From NCBI RefSeq assembly GCF_023856365.1, contig NC_064549.1:10061608-10125607 (forward strand): a stretch of 64,000 nucleotides of DNA. The letters are read 5' to 3'. A program made the position numbers and the translations under genes. How positions within the stretch are numbered: the stretch's first letter is position 1; each line of letters begins with the position of its first letter. The stretch comes from Brienomyrus brachyistius (lineage: Eukaryota; Chordata; Actinopteri; Osteoglossiformes; Mormyridae). Shown here in pieces: positions 55,161 through 64,000 of the stretch. Below the pieces are notes generated by a model. It was not told where the DNA came from. It saw nothing but the letters and a program-made list of their open reading frames with translations, and searched no databases.

Positions 55161-55287
55161 TGCTGAAGAATGAAATATTATTAATAAAGGATCCTGCTTT
55201 ACTGTGTTCCACGAATTACCTCTTCATTATATATGGTATATTAATCAAGGTTAAGACTTTAGAGTTGGAATCACACTGTTTAACTTC

Positions 55288-55616
55288 CATCCCTCCATCC
55301 ATTTTTCAAACCGCTTATCCGACTGGGTCGCGGGGAGTCTGGAGTCTATCCCGGAAGCAATGAGCGTGAGGCAGGGAACAAGCCAGGATGGGGGGCCAGC
55401 CCATCGCAGGGCACACTCACACATACACACATATGGGCAATTTAGTTGAATATTCTCGGCATGTCTGGACTGTGGGGGGAAACCGGAGTACCCGGAGGAA
55501 ACCCCACGATGACATGGAGAGAACATGCAAACTCCACACACATGTGACCCACGCGGAGACTCGAACCCGGTTCCCAGAGGTATGAGGCAACAGTGCTAAC
55601 CACTGCACCGTCCCCC
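55288..55616 (-). mobile_element. near full-length V-SINE-like element
   Basis: On the - strand: tRNA-like head with GTGCAGTGGTTAGCACTG (box A) and GGGTTCGAGTC (box B), central block GCATGTTCTCTCCATGTCAT with CTCCGGTTTCC, and tail GGATAAGCGGTTTGAAAAAT with (GGAT)n. It is the most complete copy in the window and a good reference for the others. Confidence 0.8.
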
Positions 55617-56329
55617 GTTAAACTGTCACACTGACTTTTATGGCTTAATTTTATGTTAAACACAATAGTTTGCAATATTTCTCAGAAAACAGTTGTTGGT
55701 AAGATTCTTTTTTTCAAAATTTTTATAACAAGTGTTATGGTAGCTTAAGGATGACAGTCCAGGGAAGCTAAGCGAACACCTACGCATGCAGAAATTTCCC
55801 TTAATTGCCTTGTAAAATGTATACGACTGGTCTGTTTATTCGTGCAAATTTTGTTGTGGCAAATTGTTAAAAGTGAGATCATCATAAAATAAGCAAAAAA
55901 ACTAATCATTTTACTGATCTATAACTGTTCTTCCTCATAACTGCCCTGATGTAATCTAGCCACTTGTCTTTAATGCTGAATGTCACAATGCATTGCTTGC
56001 TTTTTAAAAAGGCAAAACATTGTATTACTGTTATGACTGAATCAGTGCCAGAAACAAACATCATGTTATACCTTATTCAGCATAATATGTTTTTTTACCT
56101 CCAGAATGACACATAAAATTATTGGAGAGTTTGTGCTGCCTGAAAATGAAATGAACTTGAAATAATAATAATAATAAATATGGTGTTGATTTATTTAAAT
56201 AGGAATAAATGTAAGAACAATACAGGGAATTTGTGACTTGAGGTGAATATCAGAATACCTTGTATTTACAATTGCAATTACAATTACAATCTTCCAATGA
56301 ATACCCAGATACAAGTATAAGGAGTAGGG
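55617..56329. other. gene-free stretch
   Basis: AT-rich with (AAT)n at 56161-56177 and a TTACAA-type short repeat at 56262-56290. Nothing coding. Confidence 0.5.
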
Positions 56330-56496
56330 CAGTGTATCCAAATCATGGCCCTCAAGGCCGACCCCTGCTGATTTCCCAGCCTTCCTTTTCCTGTGAGACA
56401 GGTGTGAGGCCTCCAGCCAATCAGAATCAGTCTGTATTCAACCAATCACCTGGGAGAACTGAAAAGGCCTGGATTTGGAATTGAGGGCCAGAGCTG
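56330..56496. mobile_element. possible hAT-type MITE
   Basis: CAGTGTATCCAAATCATGGC at the left, with CCTCAAGGCC after it, and the reverse complement of the right end CAGCTCTGGCCCTCAATTCC are related inverted ends. The flanking 8-mers do not match, so the boundaries are less certain than for the copies at 6849 and 24556. Confidence 0.4.
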
Positions 56497-56789
56497 AAGA
56501 GCCTCACAGTACAGGAAAAAAAACACACACAACATCTTCCAAAGAAAGTAAGAAACTAACAAGACAACTACTAAAATCAGCAGACACTAAGATTGGTTGG
56601 GGGACATGGAGTCTCATTCATGTTTTCCTGGAACATTTTTCAAAAGCTTTTAATTTCTACAGAAAGAGTTAAAGCCACTATCTGGACCATGTAAAATAAG
56701 GTGAAGCAACAGCTATAACCAGTTTCTCACGTGGATCTATAGAATTGCTGAGTATTTGTTACGTTAGGACTGTGACATGCATGCTCAAT

Positions 56790-56996
56790 ACTATGCATTG
56801 CATTTATTTTAACAGACACTATTATCTAAAGCAATATACATTTTTTTGAGAAAGCAAGATCACACAGCCCCTAGAGCTATTGTGGGTTAGGGGTCTTATT
56901 CAAGGGTCCAACATGAAATCAGTCTGTCAGCCGAGAGAGTTGAGTTGCCAATTGTTCAGTCTTAGGCGTAGCAGCCTAACCCACTGACCCCTCCTT
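56790..56996 (-). mobile_element. SINE-like repeat, - orientation
   Basis: On + : TTTAACAGACACTATTATCT and AAAGCAATATACAT (SINE tail block in reverse), GGGTTAGGGGTCTTATTCAA and GGGTCC, then GCCTAACCCACTGACCCC (head). Same family as 22985-23188. Confidence 0.55.
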
Positions 56997-57057
56997 GTCG
57001 GGGAATCAAACCCCAGTCTCCTGAGTAACAGGTGGGATTACTAACCACTATACGAAT
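56991..57057 (-). pseudogene. tRNA-Asp-like pseudogene
   Basis: On the - strand TATAGTGGTTAGTAATCCCA, CCTGTTACTCAGGAGAC and GGGGTTTGATTCCCCGAC follow the D arm, anticodon arm and T arm of tRNA-Asp in order. The anticodon position reads GTT instead of GTC, and the 5' half of the acceptor stem does not pair with the 3' half. It directly abuts the SINE at 56790-56996. It is not a functional tRNA. Confidence 0.65.
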
Positions 57058-59504
57058 TATTATCAAAATAGCAAAATACTATTAGGAATGTATGAGGAAT
57101 GTTTCAGCACTAAAACAACAGCAGGTCAATGATCACATCTTTGGGGGAAACAAAATCAATTATGCTACAAAAAAATACCAAAATAATTTGCATATAATCT
57201 AATTGTTTACAAGGTGCACCCAGCTTTACCTACTGTGGGAATTTACCAAAATTACAAATGCAGTCCAACAATGAATGTCAAGCCTGTTAACATCTGAAAT
57301 CAATTCAACAAGTTATAAAACACTTGTTTCTCCTATCACCGGGGGGAGGTGGTGGAATTTGTATTAAGCATTTATGTGCCGAAAATTTAGATCTTACTCT
57401 TCTCCATAGTCGTAAATTATGGGAGGGATGTGGAGGAGGGGGGGTGTAACCCCAGGTAATCAAAACTGACTAATACAACCCCTCCAATAGTCTAAATGGC
57501 TGAAGACCTTAATGTTCAAACCAAAGTTATTCCCTGGCTCGTCCCATATTGCTTTATATCTAGATATAGATATACATTCAAAGTATAAGGTAATCAAAGT
57601 CATCTGAAGTGAAGTAGCCTAGCATGTGGCAGGATAGAGGAGGAACAGGCCCTGGATTATAAAGTGCATCAGATTACACAGTTGTGCAGCTGTGACTCAG
57701 CGAGTAGTCCTGTTATCTTATGTGCCTAAGGTTGGGTTACCTTTGCAGGCAGGCATGCAATAGTTACATCGTCAAAGGATGCGATGTAAGAATGATTTAA
57801 AAATGTTTTTAAAATAACGATTAACATTACTTAGGGTGCAGTTTCACAACTAAGCATAACGTAACTAAAACAAATCTGAAGCGATCCGTATGATACAATG
57901 ATTTTGTCTGATATAGGACTTCAGTCTTCGTTAGGTGTATGTATCGCCCTGCGTGTGCATCGAATTGGCTTCAGTCACGCACGGATTCGTAATGACAGAT
58001 AAGTAACACGCTCCTGATTCGTTTTAACCGTTTTGATGTGTATCGCGACAGTTAAATAGCATAAGGGGCCGTTACGAACGGCGATCGCAAAACTGAAAAA
58101 TATCGCAAAGTGACTTTTCCCCCCAAATTATTCAGCCCTAAATAGAAATTTGTTCATGTGACATTACTGAGGACGTGGTGAAAGATGTAGAGGGCGTAGG
58201 TCAGACTCTAAGAGTGATAGGATGGAGGGGAGGGGGGGGGTCCGTCATCCCCCTGTTTCCGACATTCCTGTATGTTATATGTTCTCTTCCTGTCATGTTG
58301 GTTTCCAATGGGCTGTGCCCTGCGCCTCGTTAGGAAGGCTCCACGATTTCTAACCCCTTTATAAGATAAGCTGTTAGACGATGGATGAAAGGTGCAGTTC
58401 AACGTATATTCCACTAGATGGATGCATCTCCTTAAAAAACCACCAGTCTGAGACTTTGGCCTTACCATAGAAGACAACTTTATTGATCCCAGGGGGAATT
58501 GTTTTACAGCAGTGAGACACAATCGTGTGAAAAAGTAAGTACACTACAGGTTAAGCATTTCCTTTTTTTTAAAACATACAGGCCTGTACAAAAGTCTTAA
58601 AGTGGATGATGTTTAAACGATCCGTCAATATTCTTTGTCTTGGTCATTAAAAAATATCACGAAGTCACCCCGGTATTTGCTGCAACCATCCAATATACCC
58701 ATGCATTTTTTTTACTTGACCGCTAGCAAACGTTGTTATTTTGCTAATCTGTACCTCGTTGAGTTATTTGACTAATTCAATTATTCACTTAATTGAGTTG
58801 GATGTGAAATGTCACAAATACATGGACTTGCTGCTGTGCCCCTGAGCAGAAATTTGGGAACTGATGCAGTGTTCATCTATCTATCCAACAAGATATCCGC
58901 AACTTCTTGGAGCAAAGAAGAAATTCTTAATTTAATGTAATGTCAAATGTGCTAAATTGCTTTTATTAAATGAGCGATCTTGATGGGACCTGGGCTTTGA
59001 CATTTCGAGAACCCTATATATATATATATATATCCATATATATAATTTGCAGCCATTGCTTGGTGGATTTACTGGAATCTATGGGGTCATTGGCAGGTTG
59101 CCATGACAGATGGCCTTACATTATCCTCTAGCTCCCTCTGGTACAATGAAGAGTTCATAGTGGATTGCATGATGGTTGGCTGCCCAGGTCCTGATTCAGC
59201 AAAGCAGCTCAGAATCATAACATTCCCACTACCATGCTTTAGAGTTGGTAACATGTTCTTCTGGTCAAACGCTGTGTGGTTTTCAGGTAGAACTTTCTGG
59301 GGTTACCCAAGTAGAATTTCTCCGTTAGTCATGACCTCTAGCTAAGTTAAACCCAGCTAACAGAGAAATCCTGCTCTACCCCCCTGCCCTGGACATACTG
59401 GCATTTGTTTGAAATCGCCAACTTGAAGGCGATCTTCTGGAGAGTAGGATGATTGTCTATTGGGCACCAGTGTATTGCTGTCTTATTGTCTTTCTTGTAT
59501 TGAC
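57058..59504. other. gene-free stretch
   Basis: A LINE-type 3' end (ACTTTATTGATCCCAGGGGG) at 58478-58497 on the - strand and a (TA)n run at 59017-59033. The 104-residue - frame at 58522-58208 has no recognised domain. Confidence 0.5.
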
Positions 59505-59757
59505 ATGACATGAATAATGAAAGTGATTAGTTGTCATTGTTGACATACTACAGCAATGAAATGTGTCCTCAGCATTTAACCCATACCTGACATCATGACC
59601 TAGCAGGGGGTAGCTAATTCAGCACCTGGTGGAGCAGTGCTTGGGGGTGGTACCTTGCTCAGGGTACTTCAGGGGTATTTTTACAGGTTAGGGATCTGAA
59701 CCAGTAATCTTTGGGTTACAAGTGTGCTTCCCTAACCGTTAGGCCACTGCTGCCCCA
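59505..59757 (-). mobile_element. tRNA-derived SINE, - orientation
   Basis: On the - strand the head GGGGCAGCAGTGGCCTAACG and GGTTCAGATCC (box B) is followed by GTACCCTGAGCAAGGTACCA, AAGCACTGCTCC, GCTGAATTAGCTACCCCCTG and the tail GTCAACAATGACAA. It is the same family as 62578-62815. Confidence 0.75.
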
Positions 59758-59785
59758 CGAAAGTCAACAATAACTGGGTGAGGTT

Positions 59786-59852
59786 TGCCGTGGCCTGGAT
59801 ACGAACCGGGGTTGTTGCAGCCTCAAAGTGCTAACCGCTATACGATCACAGC
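59786..59852 (-). pseudogene. tRNA-His-like pseudogene, anticodon loop deleted
   Basis: On the - strand GCTGTGATCGTATAGCGGTT, then AGCAC, and at the other end CCGGTTCGTATCCAGG and CCACGGCA, match tRNA-His in acceptor, D and T arms. About five or six bases including the GTG anticodon are missing from the anticodon arm, so it cannot be a working tRNA. It lies 28 bp from the head of the neighbouring SINE. Confidence 0.7.
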
Positions 59853-59966
59853 ATAATCAATAATCACCTCCTTTTACCATCCGATTGTCTTCTCCACATC
59901 CTTTCTCCTGCCACACCATTATTGCTCATCCTCAAGATGGGGTTGTAACACCACTTAGTGGAGTGA

Positions 59967-60030
59967 CATTCCCTCGTCATTTCCCTCTCATTCCCTCGTC
60001 ATTTCCCTGCATTCCCTCATCATGCCCTGT
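59967..60030. repeat. short tandem repeat, three imperfect copies
   Basis: CATTCCCTCGTCATTTCCCT repeats about every 22-26 bases with small changes. Confidence 0.7.
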
Positions 60031-60506
60031 GACATGACACTGTATCTGAGTGCAACTGGTCTCTCTTCGGTAATAGAATCTTAAAAAAAAAAAATTCACA
60101 AAAGGCTAAGTAGAGAAACTGGTGGCAATACAGGCAAAGCAGAAGCTCTGTGAGTCTGACCCTCACCCATCTAACACCTCAGCTGAAGCAGACAGTGACG
60201 CGGAGGATGTGAGTTTTAACTGAGCATTCATGATTCTTAGCAGAGTCCCCAGACTGAGCAGACTCGTGCCATGGGTTTATGTTCAGTAACGTTCCCATGG
60301 CAAATGCATCCGTGCTTGATAAAGTGTTAAGTTAAATCTACATGTCTTCAAAATCTCTCTTTTGTTAAAAGTATTGGCATTAATCTAACCAAAATATTAG
60401 CTAACCAAGCTTAGTGAAAACAACAGATAATTTATTTCACGAATATAATTTAATAATTTAATTGTGCAAGGAGTTGTGATCATGTGAAACTGGATGACTC
60501 TGTTAA

Positions 60507-60785
60507 TAACATAAGAACATAAAGAATTTACAAACGAGAGGAGGCCATTCGGCCCATCAAGCTCATTTGGGGAGAACTTAACTAATAGCTCAGAGTTGAT
60601 AAAATCTTATCTAGCGCTGATTTAAAGGAACCCAGGGTTTTAGCTTGCAATACACTAACAGGAAGACTATTCCATACTCTAACTACACGCTGTGTAAAGA
60701 AGTGAAAAAATGCTTAAAATGTTCTCCCGCTAATTTCCACCTATGGCCATGAGTTCTAGTATTTAAACTAATATTGAAATAGCCA
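60507..60785 (-). pseudogene. LINE 3' end with ORF2 C-terminus (copy 1)
   Basis: On the - strand the frame ending at the stop 60584-60582 reads FTQRVVRVWNSLPVSVLQAK and then ALDKILSTLSY, a typical C-terminus of a non-LTR retrotransposon ORF2. It is followed by a short 3' UTR (CGAATGGCCTCCTCTCGTTT) and a tail of CTTATGTT repeats. Upstream frames are broken, so the copy is dead. Confidence 0.7.
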
Positions 60786-60835
60786 TTTGGTTGAGCACCA
60801 TCCAGGCCTGTCTTATATACCTGGATCATGTTCCC

Positions 60836-60970
60836 CATCCATCCATTTTCCAAACCGCTTATCCTACTGGGTCGCGGGGGGTCCGGAGCCTATACTGGAA
60901 GCAATGGGCACGAGGCAGGGAACAACCCAGGATGGGGGGGGGGCAGCAGGGCACACTCACACACCACTCA
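60836..60970 (-). mobile_element. V-SINE-like 3' fragment
   Basis: (CCAT)n, CCAAACCGCTTATCCTACTG, GGGTCGCGGGGGGTCCGGAG and GGCAGGGAACAACCCAGGAT, then the copy breaks off after CACACTCACACACCACTCAT. It has a tail only, with no tRNA-like head. Confidence 0.75.
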
Positions 60971-62577
60971 TGTCCCCCATATTTCTGTATTGTTTCTGTT
61001 GTTCTCCTTTAATGACATAAGGTTTAACTTCAAACTAAGCAGGAAAAGCGATACTTGAAATCTTGAAATAACTCAGATATCGTTTAAAGATGGATTTTCA
61101 GGATAAGAACTCAACCAGCACGCAGTGATGACATCATAGCGCACTCGTCACTGTATACCTGCCATGACATGCATGGCTGAGTGGCATGACTTACACCACT
61201 GCGGGTTGTTTTTAGATGTTTATGTAAACGGAAACTCTCTGATTTCCCAATCTGAGAATTATCTTCTCCTGCTAATTATTTTTTTTTTTTTACAATTCTA
61301 CCTCCATATGTTGTTCTCTACTTTATTACATTTAAATTTCACATTTAGGGCATTTGAGAATACTGCCAGTCTAAAAAACCCTGTTGGCAAGTGATACATT
61401 TTTTGAAAATTAAATTATAATGCTGTAAATGCTAATCCAAGAACTTCCATGTATTCCCTATTGGGACTTTTGACTCCACACCGCACATGTGCATTTGCGA
61501 TTCTCCTATTGTCTTTCTGTACAATTATTGCTGATGAGGCAGTGTTCACAGAGCAGTCCAAGGTTCGGGTCTTTCCCAAGGTCCTGGTGTTGACATCACT
61601 CAGCCTTAAGGATTTGAATTTCAGTCATAAACCACAGAGTTCACTGCGGATGTTGTTTATTCTTCGTCATATCGGCCCCAGGTGTTTATAGATAAGCCCA
61701 TTTCCCTGCGTTGGGTGGCTGCAGTTTGGCAGGGGAATGGTCGATGATTTGATCTGTTTATGTCGTGCTTGCTTGTTCTGTGTGTATTGTGGAACGCAGG
61801 CTGGGGTTTAAAGATAATGGTTCGTGGCCTGATACTTTTAAATCTGGGTCCTCCAAAAGAACCCTGATAAAAATGAAAAAAAGAAGTTTTTAACTATATT
61901 ATAGATTGCTTTTGGAAATGGCTGTCCGGGGTTCGCCTTAGTGTGATGCGGTTTCATCTCTCTGCACTGTGAAACAGTTAAGCTTATTGAGTGCTGTGCT
62001 TTAAGAAGTTACCAGATGTGTCTAAAATAGCTAATTAAGTAGACATTGGCAAATGTGTTACTGGGGTGACACAGCTGGGCCTAGTTTGTCCTAGGCCCAC
62101 CCAGGTTGAGGTCAGGCCCCCCATTCAGCATTCACGGAGAGCGATACAGTACAAGAAAATGATTGTGTCTGACAGGTGTGTGTGTGTGTGTGTGTGTGCT
62201 GAGATCAGTCAGAGGAAATGTGCTGGTGAGAGGCAAAAAGATTTTACTTTCTCTTTGTTCATTTAATCTTTAATCTTACATGTCATTTAAAAACTGATTA
62301 AAAATGGTGGTTGGTGTGACTTTGTTGCCGAGTGAATGGTTATATAGGGGACTGGACCACTTGATTTTCTGCCAGCCCACCCACATGATGACATCTGCCT
62401 CTGCTACTGATGTAGTACGACTGTACCGAAAGTTCCACGGCTGCTTATCAACAAGCCAAAAAGCAGCCAGAAGGTGAAACTGTCGGGGAGAAATTGCAGT
62501 GAACTCACAATACCTCATACTGAGCAGACACAGACAACCACTGTTTAACTAATTGGGCATGGATTCCCAACCTAATT
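60971..62577. other. gene-free stretch
   Basis: A (TG)n run lies at 62175-62198. A patch at 62079-62122 (GTCCTAGGCCCACCCAGG) is weakly like a dispersed repeat. No coding sequence recognised. Confidence 0.5.
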
Positions 62578-62815
62578 GGGAAGTGGTGGCCTAATGGTTA
62601 AGGAAGCCCACTTGTAATTGAAAGATTGCTGGTTCGAATCCCCAACCAGCAAGGCACCACTGAGGTACCCTGAGCAAGGTCCCGGCCCCAAGCACTGCTC
62701 CGCAGGCACTGAATTAGCTGCCCCCTGGTGTGTCACATATGAGAACACATTTTGTTGTTGTGCACTGTGTGCTGTGGTGTGTCAACAATGACAAGTAATC
62801 ACTAAATTCTAATTC
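62578..62815 (+). mobile_element. tRNA-derived SINE, + orientation
   Basis: The head GTGGTGGCCTAATGGTTAAG carries box A and GCTGGTTCGAATCCCC box B. The body has GTACCCTGAGCAAGGTCCCG, AAGCACTGCTCC and GCTGAATTAGCTGCCCCCTG, and the tail is GTCAACAATGACAAGTAATC. The length is about 238 bp. No closed cloverleaf, so it is a SINE and not a tRNA gene. Confidence 0.8.
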
Positions 62816-63240
62816 TAAATTGCACAGCAAAAGTTCAACAGGACTTCATACACAAGTGAGGGTGATCAGGGAAGGGTAGCTGGATCATACTGGGGTCCTA
62901 ACAATGTTGCTTAATAATTTACACTATAAATCCATTCACCCATCTTCTAAACACGTATTATGATCAGGGGTACACCTGGAGTCTATCCCAGACAGCAGCC
63001 GGGCAACATGTTGCTTACCTGATCAATATTATTTTGTGATCACTTTTGATGCAATACTGTTATATTCAAACAGAATCTCCCCCCTGGGTATTAGAAGTTT
63101 CTGTTTGACTCTTTAGTCTCTTAGGGTCTCTGGAAACTCGAATAGCGAATTGCTAAGTGTCAGACCTTCTTTATAAGTGATACGGCTAATTATCATTCAG
63201 CTGGATATGACCTGTAATTGTGATTTCCTTAAAATGTAAA

Positions 63241-63545
63241 AAACATAAGAAAGTTGCAAACGAGAGGAGGCCGTTTGGCCCATTGAGCTCGTTCGGAGGG
63301 AATTAAACTAATAATTTAAAGTTGGCAGGATCTTGTGAAAGTCAGATTTAAAGGAATCTAAGGTTTCTGCTTGTATTACCCCTTCAAGCAGTCTATTCCA
63401 TACTCCAATCACACGCTGTGAGAAGATGTTCTTCCTCTGATTCAGACTAGTGTTACACTTAGATTTCCAACTGGTTCTTAAATTAGAACTTATTTCGAAG
63501 TAACAATTTGGATATTTGGATGTTGGGATAAAGACCTTTTTCATG
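63241..63545 (-). pseudogene. LINE 3' end with ORF2 C-terminus (copy 2)
   Basis: The - frame 63544-63308 reads KKVFIPTSKYPNCYF, KCNTSLNQRKNIFSQRVIGV and WNRLLEG, ending HKILPTLNY and stop. This is the C-terminal end of the same non-LTR ORF2 as the copy at 60507, with the same short 3' UTR and TTCTTATGTT tail. It is cut off at its 5' side near 63545, as expected for 5' truncation. Confidence 0.75.
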
Positions 63546-64000
63546 TGGTCTTTCTGCTACATTGGCCATCCCTCTGCATTTACATTACAAGCAAGCGTGT
63601 ATTACGACAACAAAAACAGCTGCATCACAGCTGCACATATAATTGCAATATAACTATACTAAACCTATGTGGTTGTAGTTCACAAGTTATGCTGTGCGAA
63701 GCGGTGAAATGTGATCAGTACCAAACAATAGAGTTTTTTGGGTTAAGCCATGGATTCCCAAACTTTCTGGCTCATTTTGTGCCAGGTACTTGCAACCCCA
63801 TTTTCCCCACACTAAATTAATTGCAATTGACTGGGTTGTCATTATGGCTACATCAAAATGCATCATCTTGCGACCCCCCACTTTGGGAATTTCCATAGAA
63901 AGTCTGTTCATAAGGTAAAGCGTAACAGTACAATAGGAGAAATTCAATGCTGAACAAAATGTCAATATGTAGGAAAAGTATCACGTCTTAATGAAACGTC
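63546..64000. other. gene-free end of window
   Basis: Short frames only and no recognised repeat, although TTCCCAAACTTTCTGGCTCA and GCGACCCCCCACTTTGGGAA at 63747-63890 form a pattern like the ends of a hAT-type MITE. Confidence 0.4.

Noticed and set aside
62578..62650. Functional tRNA gene
   Set aside because: Box A and box B are present but no acceptor stem closes, and the sequence continues into a known SINE-type body.

Overview
The window is vertebrate nuclear DNA, most likely from a ray-finned fish. It has split genes with GT-AG introns, a gene content of two genes in 64 kb, and many fish-type dispersed repeats: V-SINE-like and other tRNA-derived SINEs, LINE 3' ends, Tc1/mariner relics and hAT-type MITEs. 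Long G or C homopolymers are unusually common. No species can be named from the sequence; an early-branching teleost is only a guess from the repeat families.

Two protein-coding genes can be read completely. The first, on the + strand, is a prostacyclin receptor (ptgir): a GC-rich promoter and untranslated leader near 12.9-13.3 kb, coding exon A at 13661-14482, a 20.7 kb intron, and coding exon B at 35208-35486 (366 residues in all). The second, on the - strand, is a calmodulin gene with the standard six-exon vertebrate layout (53797-53799, 51416-51446, 50347-50490, 48997-49103, 48326-48461, 47284-47312), encoding the full 149-residue protein. The two genes face each other tail to tail. The same neighbours lie in the same relative orientation in human (CALM3 and PTGIR, 19q13.32), so the calmodulin gene is probably calm3.

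Layout: 1-12.9 kb is gene-free, with a Tc1/mariner relic, a 986-bp TA-flanked inverted-repeat element, an 83-bp hAT-type MITE and SINE pieces. 12.9-35.6 kb is ptgir, whose large intron carries SINEs, LINE tails and a second hAT-type MITE. 35.6-45.5 kb is the intergenic interval, with a 33-bp tandem repeat carrying CCAAT boxes just downstream of ptgir, a second Tc1 relic and a 1.1-kb, 32-copy minisatellite. 45.5-54 kb is calmodulin including a probable long 3' UTR. 54-64 kb is gene-free, with SINEs, two tRNA pseudogenes and two related LINE 3' ends.

Functionally, ptgir would encode a Gs-coupled receptor for prostacyclin at the plasma membrane and calmodulin is the general intracellular calcium sensor. 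Their adjacency reflects ancestral synteny rather than an operon-like unit. I found no convincing undescribed system. The most notable points are the lack of a prenylation motif in the receptor, its upstream start codons, the clustering of poly-G/C tracts in the calmodulin gene (one directly at a splice acceptor), and several well-delimited small transposons and tandem arrays.
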